Origin: JBGUXS01 sp045118155
GTDB taxonomy: Bacteria; Pseudomonadota; Alphaproteobacteria; CAAHEQ01; UBA3637
DNA: 12,512 nucleotides
Assembly (NCBI GenBank): GCA_045118155.1
Contig: JBGUXS010000063.1
Span: forward strand, 1-12,512
Direction of reading: 5' to 3'
The first letter of the stretch is position 1, and each line of letters opens with the position of its first letter. Shown piece by piece: positions 1 to 6,433 of this stretch. The notes beneath the pieces were generated by a model. That model was not told the origin of the DNA and did not search any database. It saw only the letters and a program-made list of their open reading frames with translations. Made by a program: the position numbers and the translations under genes.

Positions 1-291
1 TGGGGCACCAAAGCGATGGCCCATAAAATGGATCGGTTGCATGGGTTTTGGAACTTAATTTTTGACCTGTACGATTATCCAGACGACCCACAATTATTGG
101 TTTGGGGCGATTTAGAACATGCCTATATGCAAGCCACCATGGCCGGTGGCCCCTATAATGCTTATTTGGTCTTGGCCGATAAAGATTTAGAAGCCGAAGA
201 TTATTTTGCCGCCGAAGATGCGTATCATGAAACATTGGAACCGGTGTATTTACCATCTAGCATCGGGGTTCCTTTTCCAAAAGGAGAATAA
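1..291 (+). CDS. 3' end of an unidentified protein gene (5' truncated by window)
   Basis: The reading frame is open from the first base of the window to a TAA at 289-291, giving 96 visible residues; the ATG at 16 is in frame but has no convincing ribosome binding site, so the true start is probably upstream. The visible part is acidic and aromatic-rich (FDLYDYPDDPQ, LVWGDLEHAY, EAEDYFAAEDAYHETLEP) with no transmembrane segment, Cys cluster or nucleotide-binding motif. I do not recognise the family. A weak hairpin follows the stop at 307-331. That the frame is a real gene is inferred from its uninterrupted length and protein-like composition; its function is unknown. Confidence 0.6.
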   Translation, partial: WGTKAMAHKMDRLHGFWNLIFDLYDYPDDPQLLVWGDLEHAYMQATMAGGPYNAYLVLADKDLEAEDYFAAEDAYHETLEPVYLPSSIGVPFPKGE

Positions 292-306
292 GTTTTGGAA
301 ATACAT

Positions 307-331
307 AAAAGGAAAATTTTGTTTCCCTTTT
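307..331 (+). terminator. Possible terminator after the first gene
   Basis: AAAAGGAAA (307-315) pairs with TTTCCCTTTT (322-331) with a single bulged C, loop ATTTTG, 15 nt after the stop codon at 291. The stem is A/T-rich and the 3' T run is part of the stem, so it is a weak candidate. Confidence 0.35.
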
Positions 332-533
332 GTTATAAGTCCTTACTCTTTACCCTATTTTTATCGTCTTGAAATTTTTGGTTGTTAGGTCAACATCTTC
401 TTAAAACAATGATACTTAGCTTTTTTTTAACGCCACAATTTTAGGGTGCTATTTTTTTACATAAACCAAAGCATTTATACATCTTGGCTAAATCATCTTA
501 TCAGGAGACAATAACCCCACTTAACTTCAATCC
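332..533. other. Intergenic region between convergent genes, nothing assigned
   Basis: This AT-rich stretch lies between the end of the + strand gene at 291 and the 3' end of the minus-strand operon at 534. I see homopolymer T tracts (near 421-428 and 453-459) but no clear intrinsic terminator for the minus-strand operon, no RNA gene and no credible ORF. Confidence 0.5.
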
Positions 534-941
534 CTATCTATCGGCTTGTCTTTTGTGGTAATTTTTTTGATATTGAGTGGCCTTTTTTTTCGGGGGAAGT
601 GGATTTTTCTTCTCCTCTTTTTCAAATTTCTGCGTAACCGGCCAACGCATAGCCGACGGGCGCCGTTCTTTTAAAACTTGCCCGAATTCTTTTGCAACAA
701 AGATCTTAAAGGCGGGGAGAGCCTTTTCCTCCAAAGCATAACACATAAAACCAGCTTCATTTTTCACTTGTTCTACCATAAATAATTGATGATCATTTCC
801 TTTAAAAACTTCATCATTCAAAAAAGCTTGCTTTAAAAATTTTTTAGCCATACTTCGTTTAATTTGGTATTTCCTATTTAAATCCGTCGCCGTTAACATT
901 CCAAGACGCAAAGAAGGTTTGAAACATCTTCTTGTCCCCAA
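534..941 (-). CDS. Single-copy member of the HTH-like repeat family, 5' end uncertain
   Basis: Third protein-coding member of the minus-strand repeat-family operon. One module covers roughly residues 12-95 of the 135-residue frame: GMLTATDLNRKY (helix-turn-helix-like start), VFKGNDHQLFMVEQV (equivalent of FTGADGKTYSLVEWV in the 720-residue neighbour), then AFKIFVAKEFGQVL (equivalent of AFKAFMQKEF-PL). A basic tail of about 35 residues rich in Lys, Gln and Pro follows. The start is unclear. TTG at 941 has no Shine-Dalgarno; ATG at 899 lies inside the module; the excellent GGAGG (961-965) and ATG (953-955) are in another frame that stops at 893. Because KPSLRLGM just before the module resembles the PVIRPGM lead-in of other copies, a one-base loss in the GGGG run at 936-939 is the simplest explanation. 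Function unknown; DNA binding is inferred only. Confidence 0.65.
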   Translation of the reverse strand: MGTRRCFKPSLRLGMLTATDLNRKYQIKRSMAKKFLKQAFLNDEVFKGNDHQLFMVEQVKNEAGFMCYALEEKALPAFKIFVAKEFGQVLKERRPSAMRWPVTQKFEKEEKKNPLPPKKKATQYQKNYHKRQADR

Positions 942-955
942 AATTGATCTATCAT
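893..955 (-). other. 20-codon ORF with strong SD, overlapping the next module gene
   Basis: ATG at 953-955 is preceded by GGAGG (961-965) at 5-nt spacing. It reads MIDQFWGQED... for 20 codons and stops with TAA at 893-895, overlapping the in-frame ATG (897-899) of the downstream module frame. It is either the displaced 5' end of the 534-941 gene after a frameshift or a coupling leader peptide for translational restart. Confidence 0.4.
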
Positions 956-976
956 AATGACCTCCTTTGTTATGAT

Positions 977-1654
977 CTACTTTGTATGATTGCTTTGAAT
1001 AGGCATCGGTTGAGTACCCAGTTTTTCTGGCGGAACCGGTTCTTGCCCTTTTTGAGGGCTTTGCAACATCTTTCCAAAACTTTCTTGCACAAAAGATTCA
1101 AACCGTTCCAACGCCTCGGGGGCATTAAACATGGCATAACACATTGCCCTCTTGTTTCCAAAAATTCTTTTAAAAAAGGGAAAGCCCTTGTGGGACTTGT
1201 TCTTGTCTGGCATCTGTTTTACCAAAGGATATTCCACTTCATCCCCCAAGACGAAAGATGTTTCCTCTTCATAAGCGTATTTTAAATATTTATCCATCTT
1301 GGTAGGACTTTTTTGATAATATTCGGATAATTTTTCAGCCGTTAAATTCCAAGGACTTTTATGAATATCATAAATTTCGGCCCTTTTGATCAAAGGGCGA
1401 TCTGCTATTTTGGCCACAAACTGTTCCAATATGGGGAATGCCTCGGGACACGTCAAGACATTGAAAGAATCCCCCTTCACCGTCTTGATCTTTTTAACTA
1501 AGTGATGTTGTTTTCCATCGCCCCCGGTGAACAGAACATTTTCTAGACGGGCCTTCTCCAAACATCTTTCTATTCTAGAGGAACTTTCCAGATACCGCTT
1601 GGACAATTCCCCCGCCGTCAACAGTTTATGATGATGCGTATAACCATTTCTCAT
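977..1654 (-). CDS. Two-copy member of the HTH-like repeat family
   Basis: Second large gene of the repeat-family operon. Counting from the ATG at 1660, module 1 spans about residues 13-90 (LLTAGELSKRYLESSSRIERC, then VLFTGGDGKQHHLVKKI, then AFPILEQFVAKIADRPL) and module 2 about 105-199 (NLTAEKLSEYYQKSPTKMDK, then EVEYPLVKQM, then ALERFESFVQESFGKML). Both are far more diverged from the 720-residue consensus than those repeats are from one another, and module 2 carries a basic insertion (KSHKGFPFFKRIFGNKR). A Pro/Gln-rich tail follows. I prefer the ATG at 1652-1654 because AAAAGGA (1662-1668) is only 1 nt from the ATG at 1660 but 7 nt from this one. It begins a few bases after the preceding stop at 1671, so the two are co-transcribed. 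No known family recognised; a nucleic-acid-binding role is inferred. Confidence 0.75.
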   Translation of the reverse strand: MRNGYTHHHKLLTAGELSKRYLESSSRIERCLEKARLENVLFTGGDGKQHHLVKKIKTVKGDSFNVLTCPEAFPILEQFVAKIADRPLIKRAEIYDIHKSPWNLTAEKLSEYYQKSPTKMDKYLKYAYEEETSFVLGDEVEYPLVKQMPDKNKSHKGFPFFKRIFGNKRAMCYAMFNAPEALERFESFVQESFGKMLQSPQKGQEPVPPEKLGTQPMPIQSNHTK

Positions 1655-1670
1655 CTTCATTTCCTTTTAA

Positions 1671-3833
1671 TTAGCGTTCATTTTGTTGTGAACCCTGCGG
1701 ACCTTGTTCAGATAGTTTCCGCGGCAAATCCTGAGGTTGTTCCGCAACCTTATCGGGAAGCTTACAGAGATTTTCCTTTTCAGAAGATAAATACCGAATT
1801 TTTAAAGGTTTCCCAAATTCTTCCATCATAAATTCTGCCAACGCCTCTAACGCCCCGGGTTTTTCCGAAAGCGCTGTTCCAGGTCGCCCTATTTTGGTCA
1901 CAGACATCACCCGTTCTACCAAGGGATAAACCCCGCCATCGGCCCCTGTAAATTGCTTGTTCTTTTCCAGGGCCCGTTCAAAACATCTCTTAATCCTAAC
2001 GTGATCAACATGAAACTCTTTGGAAAATTCCCCCACCCGTTTCATCCTAGGCCGAATCGGTGGCAAGGAGGCAGATTTGTCCTTTTTCAAAGGTCTTACA
2101 AATTCCTTTTGCATAAAGGCCTTAAATGCCTCTAACGACCCCGGCTTTTCTGAAAGAGCAATCCCTGGCCGACCTGCATTAGTTTCTGCTTTTACCCATT
2201 CCACCAGGGGATATTCCTTCCCATCAGTCCCCATGAACGTTTCTTTCTTTTTTAAAGCCTTCAAAAAACCTTTTCCAATCCTGATATGATCCATATGAAA
2301 TTCTTTGGCTAAGTCTCTCACCCGCTTCATCCCGGGACGAATCATCATGGCATTTTTGGTATTCTGCACTTCCCTGATTTCAACAGACGGAGCTTTTTTA
2401 GGCACGAATACTTCCTGCATAAACGTTTCCAACGCCTCTAACGCCCCCGGTTTTTCCGAAAGAACCAGGTTGTGTCGCCTCCACTTAGGGAATTTGACCA
2501 GTTCTATCAAAGGGTAAACATGACCATCGGTTCCTATAAACTTTTCTTGCTTTTTAAAAGCCATATGAAAACCTATTTTGATTCTGATCGGTTCAAGTTG
2601 AAATTCTTTGGCTAACTCACTCACATGTTTCATCCCGGGACGAACTATCGGGATGTCTTTGATATTCTGCCCCTCTTTGAAGTTATAAAGAATTTCTGCC
2701 CACATAAACTTTTCAAAGGCCTCTAAAGCCCCGGGGGTTTCTGAAAGGAACAACATGGGCCGTTTGTGTCCAGGGACCCTTGCCCATTCCACTAAAGGAT
2801 ACTCCTTGCCATCAGGTCCTGTAAATTTTTTCTTCCTTTTAAAAACAGCCCTAAAACCTTCCCGGACCTGAAAGTGGTTGAGATGAAGTTTTTTAGCAAC
2901 ATCAAACGCATCTGCCATTCCCGGACGCACAGTATGTGCCGCCATCCCAATCATCCGATCGTCCACAACACAGGTAAGCGGTTTCCCGAATTCTTCCAGC
3001 ATAAAGGCATTCAACGCCTCTATAGCCCCTTCTTTTTCCGAAAGGGCTATTCCAGGCCGCCCATTTTTAATAGGTTGCCCCCATTCCACCAAGGGATAAA
3101 CGTTGCCATCATTTCCCGTAAATTGGTAATTCTTTTTCAAGGCTCTCATAAAAGCCTCTCGGATCCTGATATGGGAAGCATGAAACTGCCGGGCTATATC
3201 CATCACGCGTTTCATTCCCGGGCGCATCATCGGAATATCATTACTATTCTTCAGCGTTTTTCCCAAATTTTCTTCCTGTATAAACGCTTTAAATGCTTTC
3301 ATAGCCCCCGGTTTTTCTGAAAGGAACAACCCCGGCCGTTTCTGTCCCGGGGGGATAACCCGTTCTACCAAAGGATAATCCTTGCCATCATTCCCTTTGA
3401 ATTTTTTTCCCTGTTTAATGGCAATTTTAAAACACGCCAAAATTTTTGAGGGAGCCATATGAAACATATTACCTACATCTACTGCCCTTTTCATGCCCGG
3501 GCGCTTATCCTGGATAGCGGGGCCAAATATAATCGTGTCAAAAACTCTTAAGGGTTTTCCAAATTCTTCCAACATAAATGTATTTAGTGCCTCTATAGCC
3601 CCTTCTTTTTCCGAAAGAGCTAAGCCTGGGCGCCCCATTTTCCCGGGTCTGACCCATTCCACCAAAGAATAGGTTTTTCCATCAGCCCCTGTAAATTTTT
3701 TATCCTTTTCCTGCGCCTTATAAAAAGCCTCCGTAATTCTGACGTGGGAAGCATGAAATTCCTTAGCTAATTCCTTAACCTTTTTCATCCCTGGTCGTAT
3801 AACAGGAATCCTATCTGGGGTATTATTTGACAT
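1671..3833 (-). CDS. Seven-module tandem repeat protein with HTH-like units
   Basis: A 720-residue protein made almost wholly of seven ~83-residue modules, starting at residues 13, 111, 204, 303, 398, 499 and 594 (spacing 93-101). Consensus of each: RPGMK, then a LAKEFHxxHxRIxxxF segment, a KKFTGxDGKxYPLVEWV segment, RPGxxLSEKPGAxEA, and FMxEEFGKPL. The first segment has the spacing of a helix-turn-helix (compare LacI-type TLYDVAEYAGVSYQTVSRVV), with most variation in the presumed recognition helix; the second could be a wing. Linkers are 9-20 residues. A polar, Gln-rich tail covers 678-720. No signal peptide or membrane segment. The start is set by AAAAGGA with a 6-nt spacer. It is preceded 12 nt upstream by a 31-codon ORF and followed 10 nt later by a related two-module gene. 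The family is not one I can name. Modular DNA or RNA binding is an inference from the repeat pattern; a scaffold role is the main alternative. Confidence 0.85.
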   Translation of the reverse strand: MSNNTPDRIPVIRPGMKKVKELAKEFHASHVRITEAFYKAQEKDKKFTGADGKTYSLVEWVRPGKMGRPGLALSEKEGAIEALNTFMLEEFGKPLRVFDTIIFGPAIQDKRPGMKRAVDVGNMFHMAPSKILACFKIAIKQGKKFKGNDGKDYPLVERVIPPGQKRPGLFLSEKPGAMKAFKAFIQEENLGKTLKNSNDIPMMRPGMKRVMDIARQFHASHIRIREAFMRALKKNYQFTGNDGNVYPLVEWGQPIKNGRPGIALSEKEGAIEALNAFMLEEFGKPLTCVVDDRMIGMAAHTVRPGMADAFDVAKKLHLNHFQVREGFRAVFKRKKKFTGPDGKEYPLVEWARVPGHKRPMLFLSETPGALEAFEKFMWAEILYNFKEGQNIKDIPIVRPGMKHVSELAKEFQLEPIRIKIGFHMAFKKQEKFIGTDGHVYPLIELVKFPKWRRHNLVLSEKPGALEALETFMQEVFVPKKAPSVEIREVQNTKNAMMIRPGMKRVRDLAKEFHMDHIRIGKGFLKALKKKETFMGTDGKEYPLVEWVKAETNAGRPGIALSEKPGSLEAFKAFMQKEFVRPLKKDKSASLPPIRPRMKRVGEFSKEFHVDHVRIKRCFERALEKNKQFTGADGGVYPLVERVMSVTKIGRPGTALSEKPGALEALAEFMMEEFGKPLKIRYLSSEKENLCKLPDKVAEQPQDLPRKLSEQGPQGSQQNER
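1803..3797 (-). repeat. Seven tandem protein-coding repeats of about 290 bp
   Basis: Module positions on the minus strand are 3797-3549, 3503-3252, 3224-2976, 2927-2679, 2642-2400, 2339-2088 and 2054-1803. Copies 1 and 3 share SEKEGAIEALN-FMLEEFGKPL; copies 2 and 4 share KRP-LFLSE-PGA and the following DIP--RPGM linker, so the array seems to have grown partly by duplication of a two-module unit. Confidence 0.85.
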
Positions 3834-3845
3834 ATTAATTCCTTT

Positions 3846-3941
3846 TCAGTTAACGTTCATAGAGTGACGAAGTTTTGTATCCACCTTTATTAATTCTCGT
3901 AAGTTAGCAGCAAACGGGGACCTTGCATCAGTTTCTGTCAT
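3846..3941 (-). CDS. 31-residue small ORF leading the repeat-family operon
   Basis: ATG at 3939-3941 is preceded by AAAAGGA with a 6-nt spacer, the same signal used by its neighbours, and follows a strong promoter whose expected start site is about 28 nt upstream. The peptide begins MTETDARSPFAANLRELIKV and ends at TGA 3846-3848, 12 nt before the start of the 720-residue gene. FAANLRELIKV resembles the first helix of XRE-type repressors, so it may be a decayed regulator; a leader peptide or a genuine microprotein are equally possible. Its coding status rests only on the signals and position. Confidence 0.5.
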   Translation of the reverse strand: MTETDARSPFAANLRELIKVDTKLRHSMNVN

Positions 3942-3975
3942 TTCAAATCCTTTTAAAAACAAAAATGATTTTGTA

Positions 3976-4004
3976 AGAATATCATAAAAGTAAAAATTTG
4001 TCAA
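3976..4004 (-). promoter_or_regulatory. Sigma70-type promoter of the repeat-family operon
   Basis: On the minus strand TTGACA (3999-4004) is followed by exactly 17 bp and TATTCT (3976-3981), with TGA immediately before it (extended -10). Transcription would begin near 3969, about 28 nt before the 31-codon ORF. Confidence 0.75.
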
Positions 4005-4014
4005 ATGTTTTTAC
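3990..4014. promoter_or_regulatory. Imperfect 25-bp palindrome over the operon -35 box
   Basis: GTAAAAATTTG (3990-4000) faces CAAATGTTTTTAC (4002-4014), an inverted repeat with one two-base irregularity, centred on the -35 hexamer. This is the usual place for a repressor operator; autoregulation by an operon product is a guess. Confidence 0.45.
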
Positions 4015-4175
4015 AATTTCTTATTAAAAAACTTTTCCAAGTCCTTTTTCCCCAAAAATAGTTTTAGCATTGTAAAAACCCCTAAGGAAGAACAAAAAAA
4101 TTTCTTGCAAAGTTATTTTTTTTATGATAAGTTCTGCCCCATATAGACTTGTTACTATAAAGTCAGGGGGAAGAA

Positions 4176-4508
4176 ATGACCGATAACAAACAACGAATTG
4201 AACAGGAAAAACGCTATGATATCTTTAAAAATATCCATGGGGATTTAATGATTAAAATCCGTGCCCGTATGGATGATATTACAAAGCCATCTTTGGTCTA
4301 TGATGGCAGCGAACATGCCGTGCTTTACCGCAACGGGGCAAATGCCGTGATTTTAGATTATATTCACTATGGGGTACGCCAAGATTTTTTAAAGGCGCGT
4401 CAAATTCTTGTGGTTGAAATGACCGATCAATCCATTGTGCGGGAATATGTCTTACCCGTCCAACAGGTTAAAAAATTACCCTTAGCCCTAGAAGACGTCA
4501 ACGCATAG
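4176..4508 (+). CDS. Conserved-looking 110-residue protein of unknown function
   Basis: ATG at 4176 follows AGGGGG (4165-4170) at 5-nt spacing; the frame ends with TAG at 4506-4508. The protein is soluble with no signal peptide or membrane helix: a charged N-terminus (MTDNKQRIEQEKRYDIFK), then alternating hydrophobic stretches (DLMIKIRARMDD, AVLYRNGANAVILDYIHYGV, ILVVEMTDQSIVREYVLPVQQ) that suggest a small beta-rich fold. I do not recognise a family. It is divergent from the repeat operon (234 bp between start codons) and convergent with the lipid A genes. A weak promoter candidate is TTGCAA 4105-4110, 17 bp, TGA-TAAGTT. A strong terminator lies 22 nt after the stop. Confidence 0.75.
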   Translation: MTDNKQRIEQEKRYDIFKNIHGDLMIKIRARMDDITKPSLVYDGSEHAVLYRNGANAVILDYIHYGVRQDFLKARQILVVEMTDQSIVREYVLPVQQVKKLPLALEDVNA

Positions 4509-4530
4509 AAAAAATTAAGTAAGTAAGAAG

Positions 4531-4558
4531 AAAGGGATTCTGTTTTGAATCCCTTTTT
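4531..4558. terminator. Bidirectional intrinsic terminator
   Basis: AAAGGGATTC (4531-4540) and GAATCCCTTT (4547-4556) form a perfect 10-bp stem with loop TGTTTT, with T runs in both orientations. It lies between the convergent stops at 4508 (+) and 4569 (-) and can serve both. Confidence 0.85.
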
Positions 4559-4568
4559 ATATTGATTT

Positions 4569-5471
4569 TCACCGATATTCTTTCTTATCAAATCGGCGGT
4601 GCATCCATAACCATTGGTCGGGATAGCGGGTAATCCACTCTTCAAACAACGCATTCATTTGTTTCATCATCTGCTGCACTTTTTCTTCCGTCGTCCCGGA
4701 CTTGGGCAAAGGCAGGGGATCTAAAAAATGCGCAACAACCCCTTGGCGTGTCCAAATACCAAAAGCGGGATAAATCGGCACATTGTATTTTAAAGCTAGG
4801 TGTGCCACCGCTGGAGCCGTCATTGCGGGCTTCCCGAAAAATGGCACAGCAATCCCTTCGTTTAACTTTTGATCACACAACATCCCAACATACTTCTTTT
4901 GTTGTAAAGTTTGTAAAATTAACCGACTGCCCCCAAGACCTTTAGGAATTTTTAACCCCTTTCGTTTTTGAAAGAGCAGTTTTTCCAGCCACGGGTTATT
5001 GGCCGGCCGATAAACGGGATTCATTGTTACCCCAATTTGTTGCAACAAGCCCCCAGCCACTTCCCAATTTCCTAAATGAGCCGAAATGACAAAGCCCCCT
5101 TTTGGATTGGCTTTTAAGGCCTGAAAACGTTCTTTATCCTTGATTTTAACCACCGTTAAAATCGCCTGAGGCCGGGTCATTGCAATAAATACACGTCCAA
5201 AATTGTACCACATCCGGCGCCGAATTTCTTGCCGACGTTTTGGGGACATACCGGGGAAAGCAATCTGTAAATTCCGGTCAGCAATTTGATTGCGCCGGCG
5301 ACAAAAAATATATCCTAAGCCCCCCAAAGCCCCCCCTATTTTTAGGGCCATTTTTATGGGTAAAATTTTGAAAAGACCAATCAACACGGTCGCCAAAATC
5401 CCCACCAATGGGTCTAGAAAAAAGCGTTGTACCCCTGTGCGCCGACCTTGCCGTAAAACTAACCCCGCCAT
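4569..5471 (-). CDS. lpxL: LpxL/HtrB-family Kdo-dependent lipid A acyltransferase
   Basis: Transfers a secondary acyl chain from acyl-ACP to a Kdo-bearing lipid A precursor at the cytoplasmic face of the inner membrane, the role of the LpxL/LpxM family. At 300 residues it has the usual length. Visible marks: a hydrophobic N-terminal anchor (about 19-57), the catalytic H-x4-E motif in SAHLGNWEV (His132, Glu137), NPVYRPANNP (151-160), CDQKLNEG (199-206), FFGKPAMTAP (211-220) and the C-terminal YPDQWLWMHRRF (283-294). The start overlaps the lpxK end by 13 nt, pointing to translational coupling and one transcript from waaA. LpxL versus LpxM, and the acyl chain length used, cannot be told from sequence; lpxL is used as the family symbol. 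Confidence 0.9.
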   Translation of the reverse strand: MAGLVLRQGRRTGVQRFFLDPLVGILATVLIGLFKILPIKMALKIGGALGGLGYIFCRRRNQIADRNLQIAFPGMSPKRRQEIRRRMWYNFGRVFIAMTRPQAILTVVKIKDKERFQALKANPKGGFVISAHLGNWEVAGGLLQQIGVTMNPVYRPANNPWLEKLLFQKRKGLKIPKGLGGSRLILQTLQQKKYVGMLCDQKLNEGIAVPFFGKPAMTAPAVAHLALKYNVPIYPAFGIWTRQGVVAHFLDPLPLPKSGTTEEKVQQMMKQMNALFEEWITRYPDQWLWMHRRFDKKEYR

Positions 5472-6433
5472 AAAGCCCCCAAAGCTGATAATACTTTTTC
5501 TGGTTCATCAAACACAAAATCCCCATCAATCACAACAACTTCTTTTAAAGCCTCGGGCGGTAATTTAACGGCATCTTTGGTGGTTGTGACCATTGTTTTA
5601 TCCCCAGCTTTTTCTTTCAACGCTTCCCAATCAAAGCGCGTATAGGTGTAATGATCGGGGAAAACATCGGTGCTGATCACATCAAGACCCGCCTCTGTTA
5701 ACATATTAAAGAATTTTTCGGGTCGTCCTAAGCCCGCAAAAGCCACAATTGATTGATTTTTTAGGGCTTTCATCACATTTGCATTGGGGCAAAACCGTCC
5801 CCCAAAAATGGGCAAATTTGGCGCAATTTCCTGCACTTTAGCCGACACCCCCCAGGTATCTGTTCCCACGATAATCACGGCATTGGCCCGTTTTAGCCCC
5901 GTTTCAATCGGTTCGCGCAAGGGGCCCGAGGGCAAACATCGCCCATTTCCAAACCCATAGGTTCCATCCACCACCACAAACGAAAAATCTTTTTTTAGTC
6001 CTGGATTTTGGAAACCATCATCCATAATCAATAGTGGCGCCCCAAGACGTTCTGCCAACTTTGCCCCTTTGGCCCGTTTTCTATCCACAATTGTTGGGGC
6101 TTGTGCCGCCAACAACATCGCTTCATCCCCCACCATAAAAGGCGTATGTTCAGGGGTTACTTGCACATGCTGTACCCGGCTTTGATACCCATGATTTAAG
6201 TAAAAATAGGATCGTCCTGCTTGGCTTAATAATTTTCCCAAAGCCAAACAAACCGGTGTTTTTCCTGTGCCACCGACATTGATATTTCCCACACAAATCA
6301 CGGGAATTTTCGCCTTATAAGACCGACAAAATGCCGACCGCACTTTGGCTAGCCCCCTGTAAATTTTCGCTACGGGGGTCATCAATTTGGCCCGTACACT
6401 GGTTTTATCTTGCCAAAATTTAGGTGCTTTCAT
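5459..6433 (-). CDS. lpxK: Tetraacyldisaccharide 4'-kinase LpxK
   Basis: Phosphorylates the 4' position of the lipid A disaccharide-1-phosphate to give lipid IVA, using ATP at the inner membrane. The 324 residues match the usual length. A P-loop, GNINVGGTGKTP (49-60), with the family's characteristic GNxxxGGTGKTP form, is followed by VGDEAMLL (101-108), IMDDGFQNPGL (136-146), GNGRCLPSGPLREP (162-175) and FAGLGRPEKFF near the C-terminus, all classic LpxK signatures. AAGGAG (6439-6444) precedes the ATG by 5 nt and lies inside waaA; the ATGA overlap with waaA is 4 nt. The product feeds the reaction of the upstream WaaA enzyme, which adds Kdo to lipid IVA. Confidence 0.97.
   Translation of the reverse strand: MKAPKFWQDKTSVRAKLMTPVAKIYRGLAKVRSAFCRSYKAKIPVICVGNINVGGTGKTPVCLALGKLLSQAGRSYFYLNHGYQSRVQHVQVTPEHTPFMVGDEAMLLAAQAPTIVDRKRAKGAKLAERLGAPLLIMDDGFQNPGLKKDFSFVVVDGTYGFGNGRCLPSGPLREPIETGLKRANAVIIVGTDTWGVSAKVQEIAPNLPIFGGRFCPNANVMKALKNQSIVAFAGLGRPEKFFNMLTEAGLDVISTDVFPDHYTYTRFDWEALKEKAGDKTMVTTTKDAVKLPPEALKEVVVIDGDFVFDEPEKVLSALGALWRG

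Noticed and set aside
2874..3320. 148-codon + strand open frame inside the seven-module gene
   Set aside because: Antisense to a repeat protein of clear coding character; no ribosome binding site.
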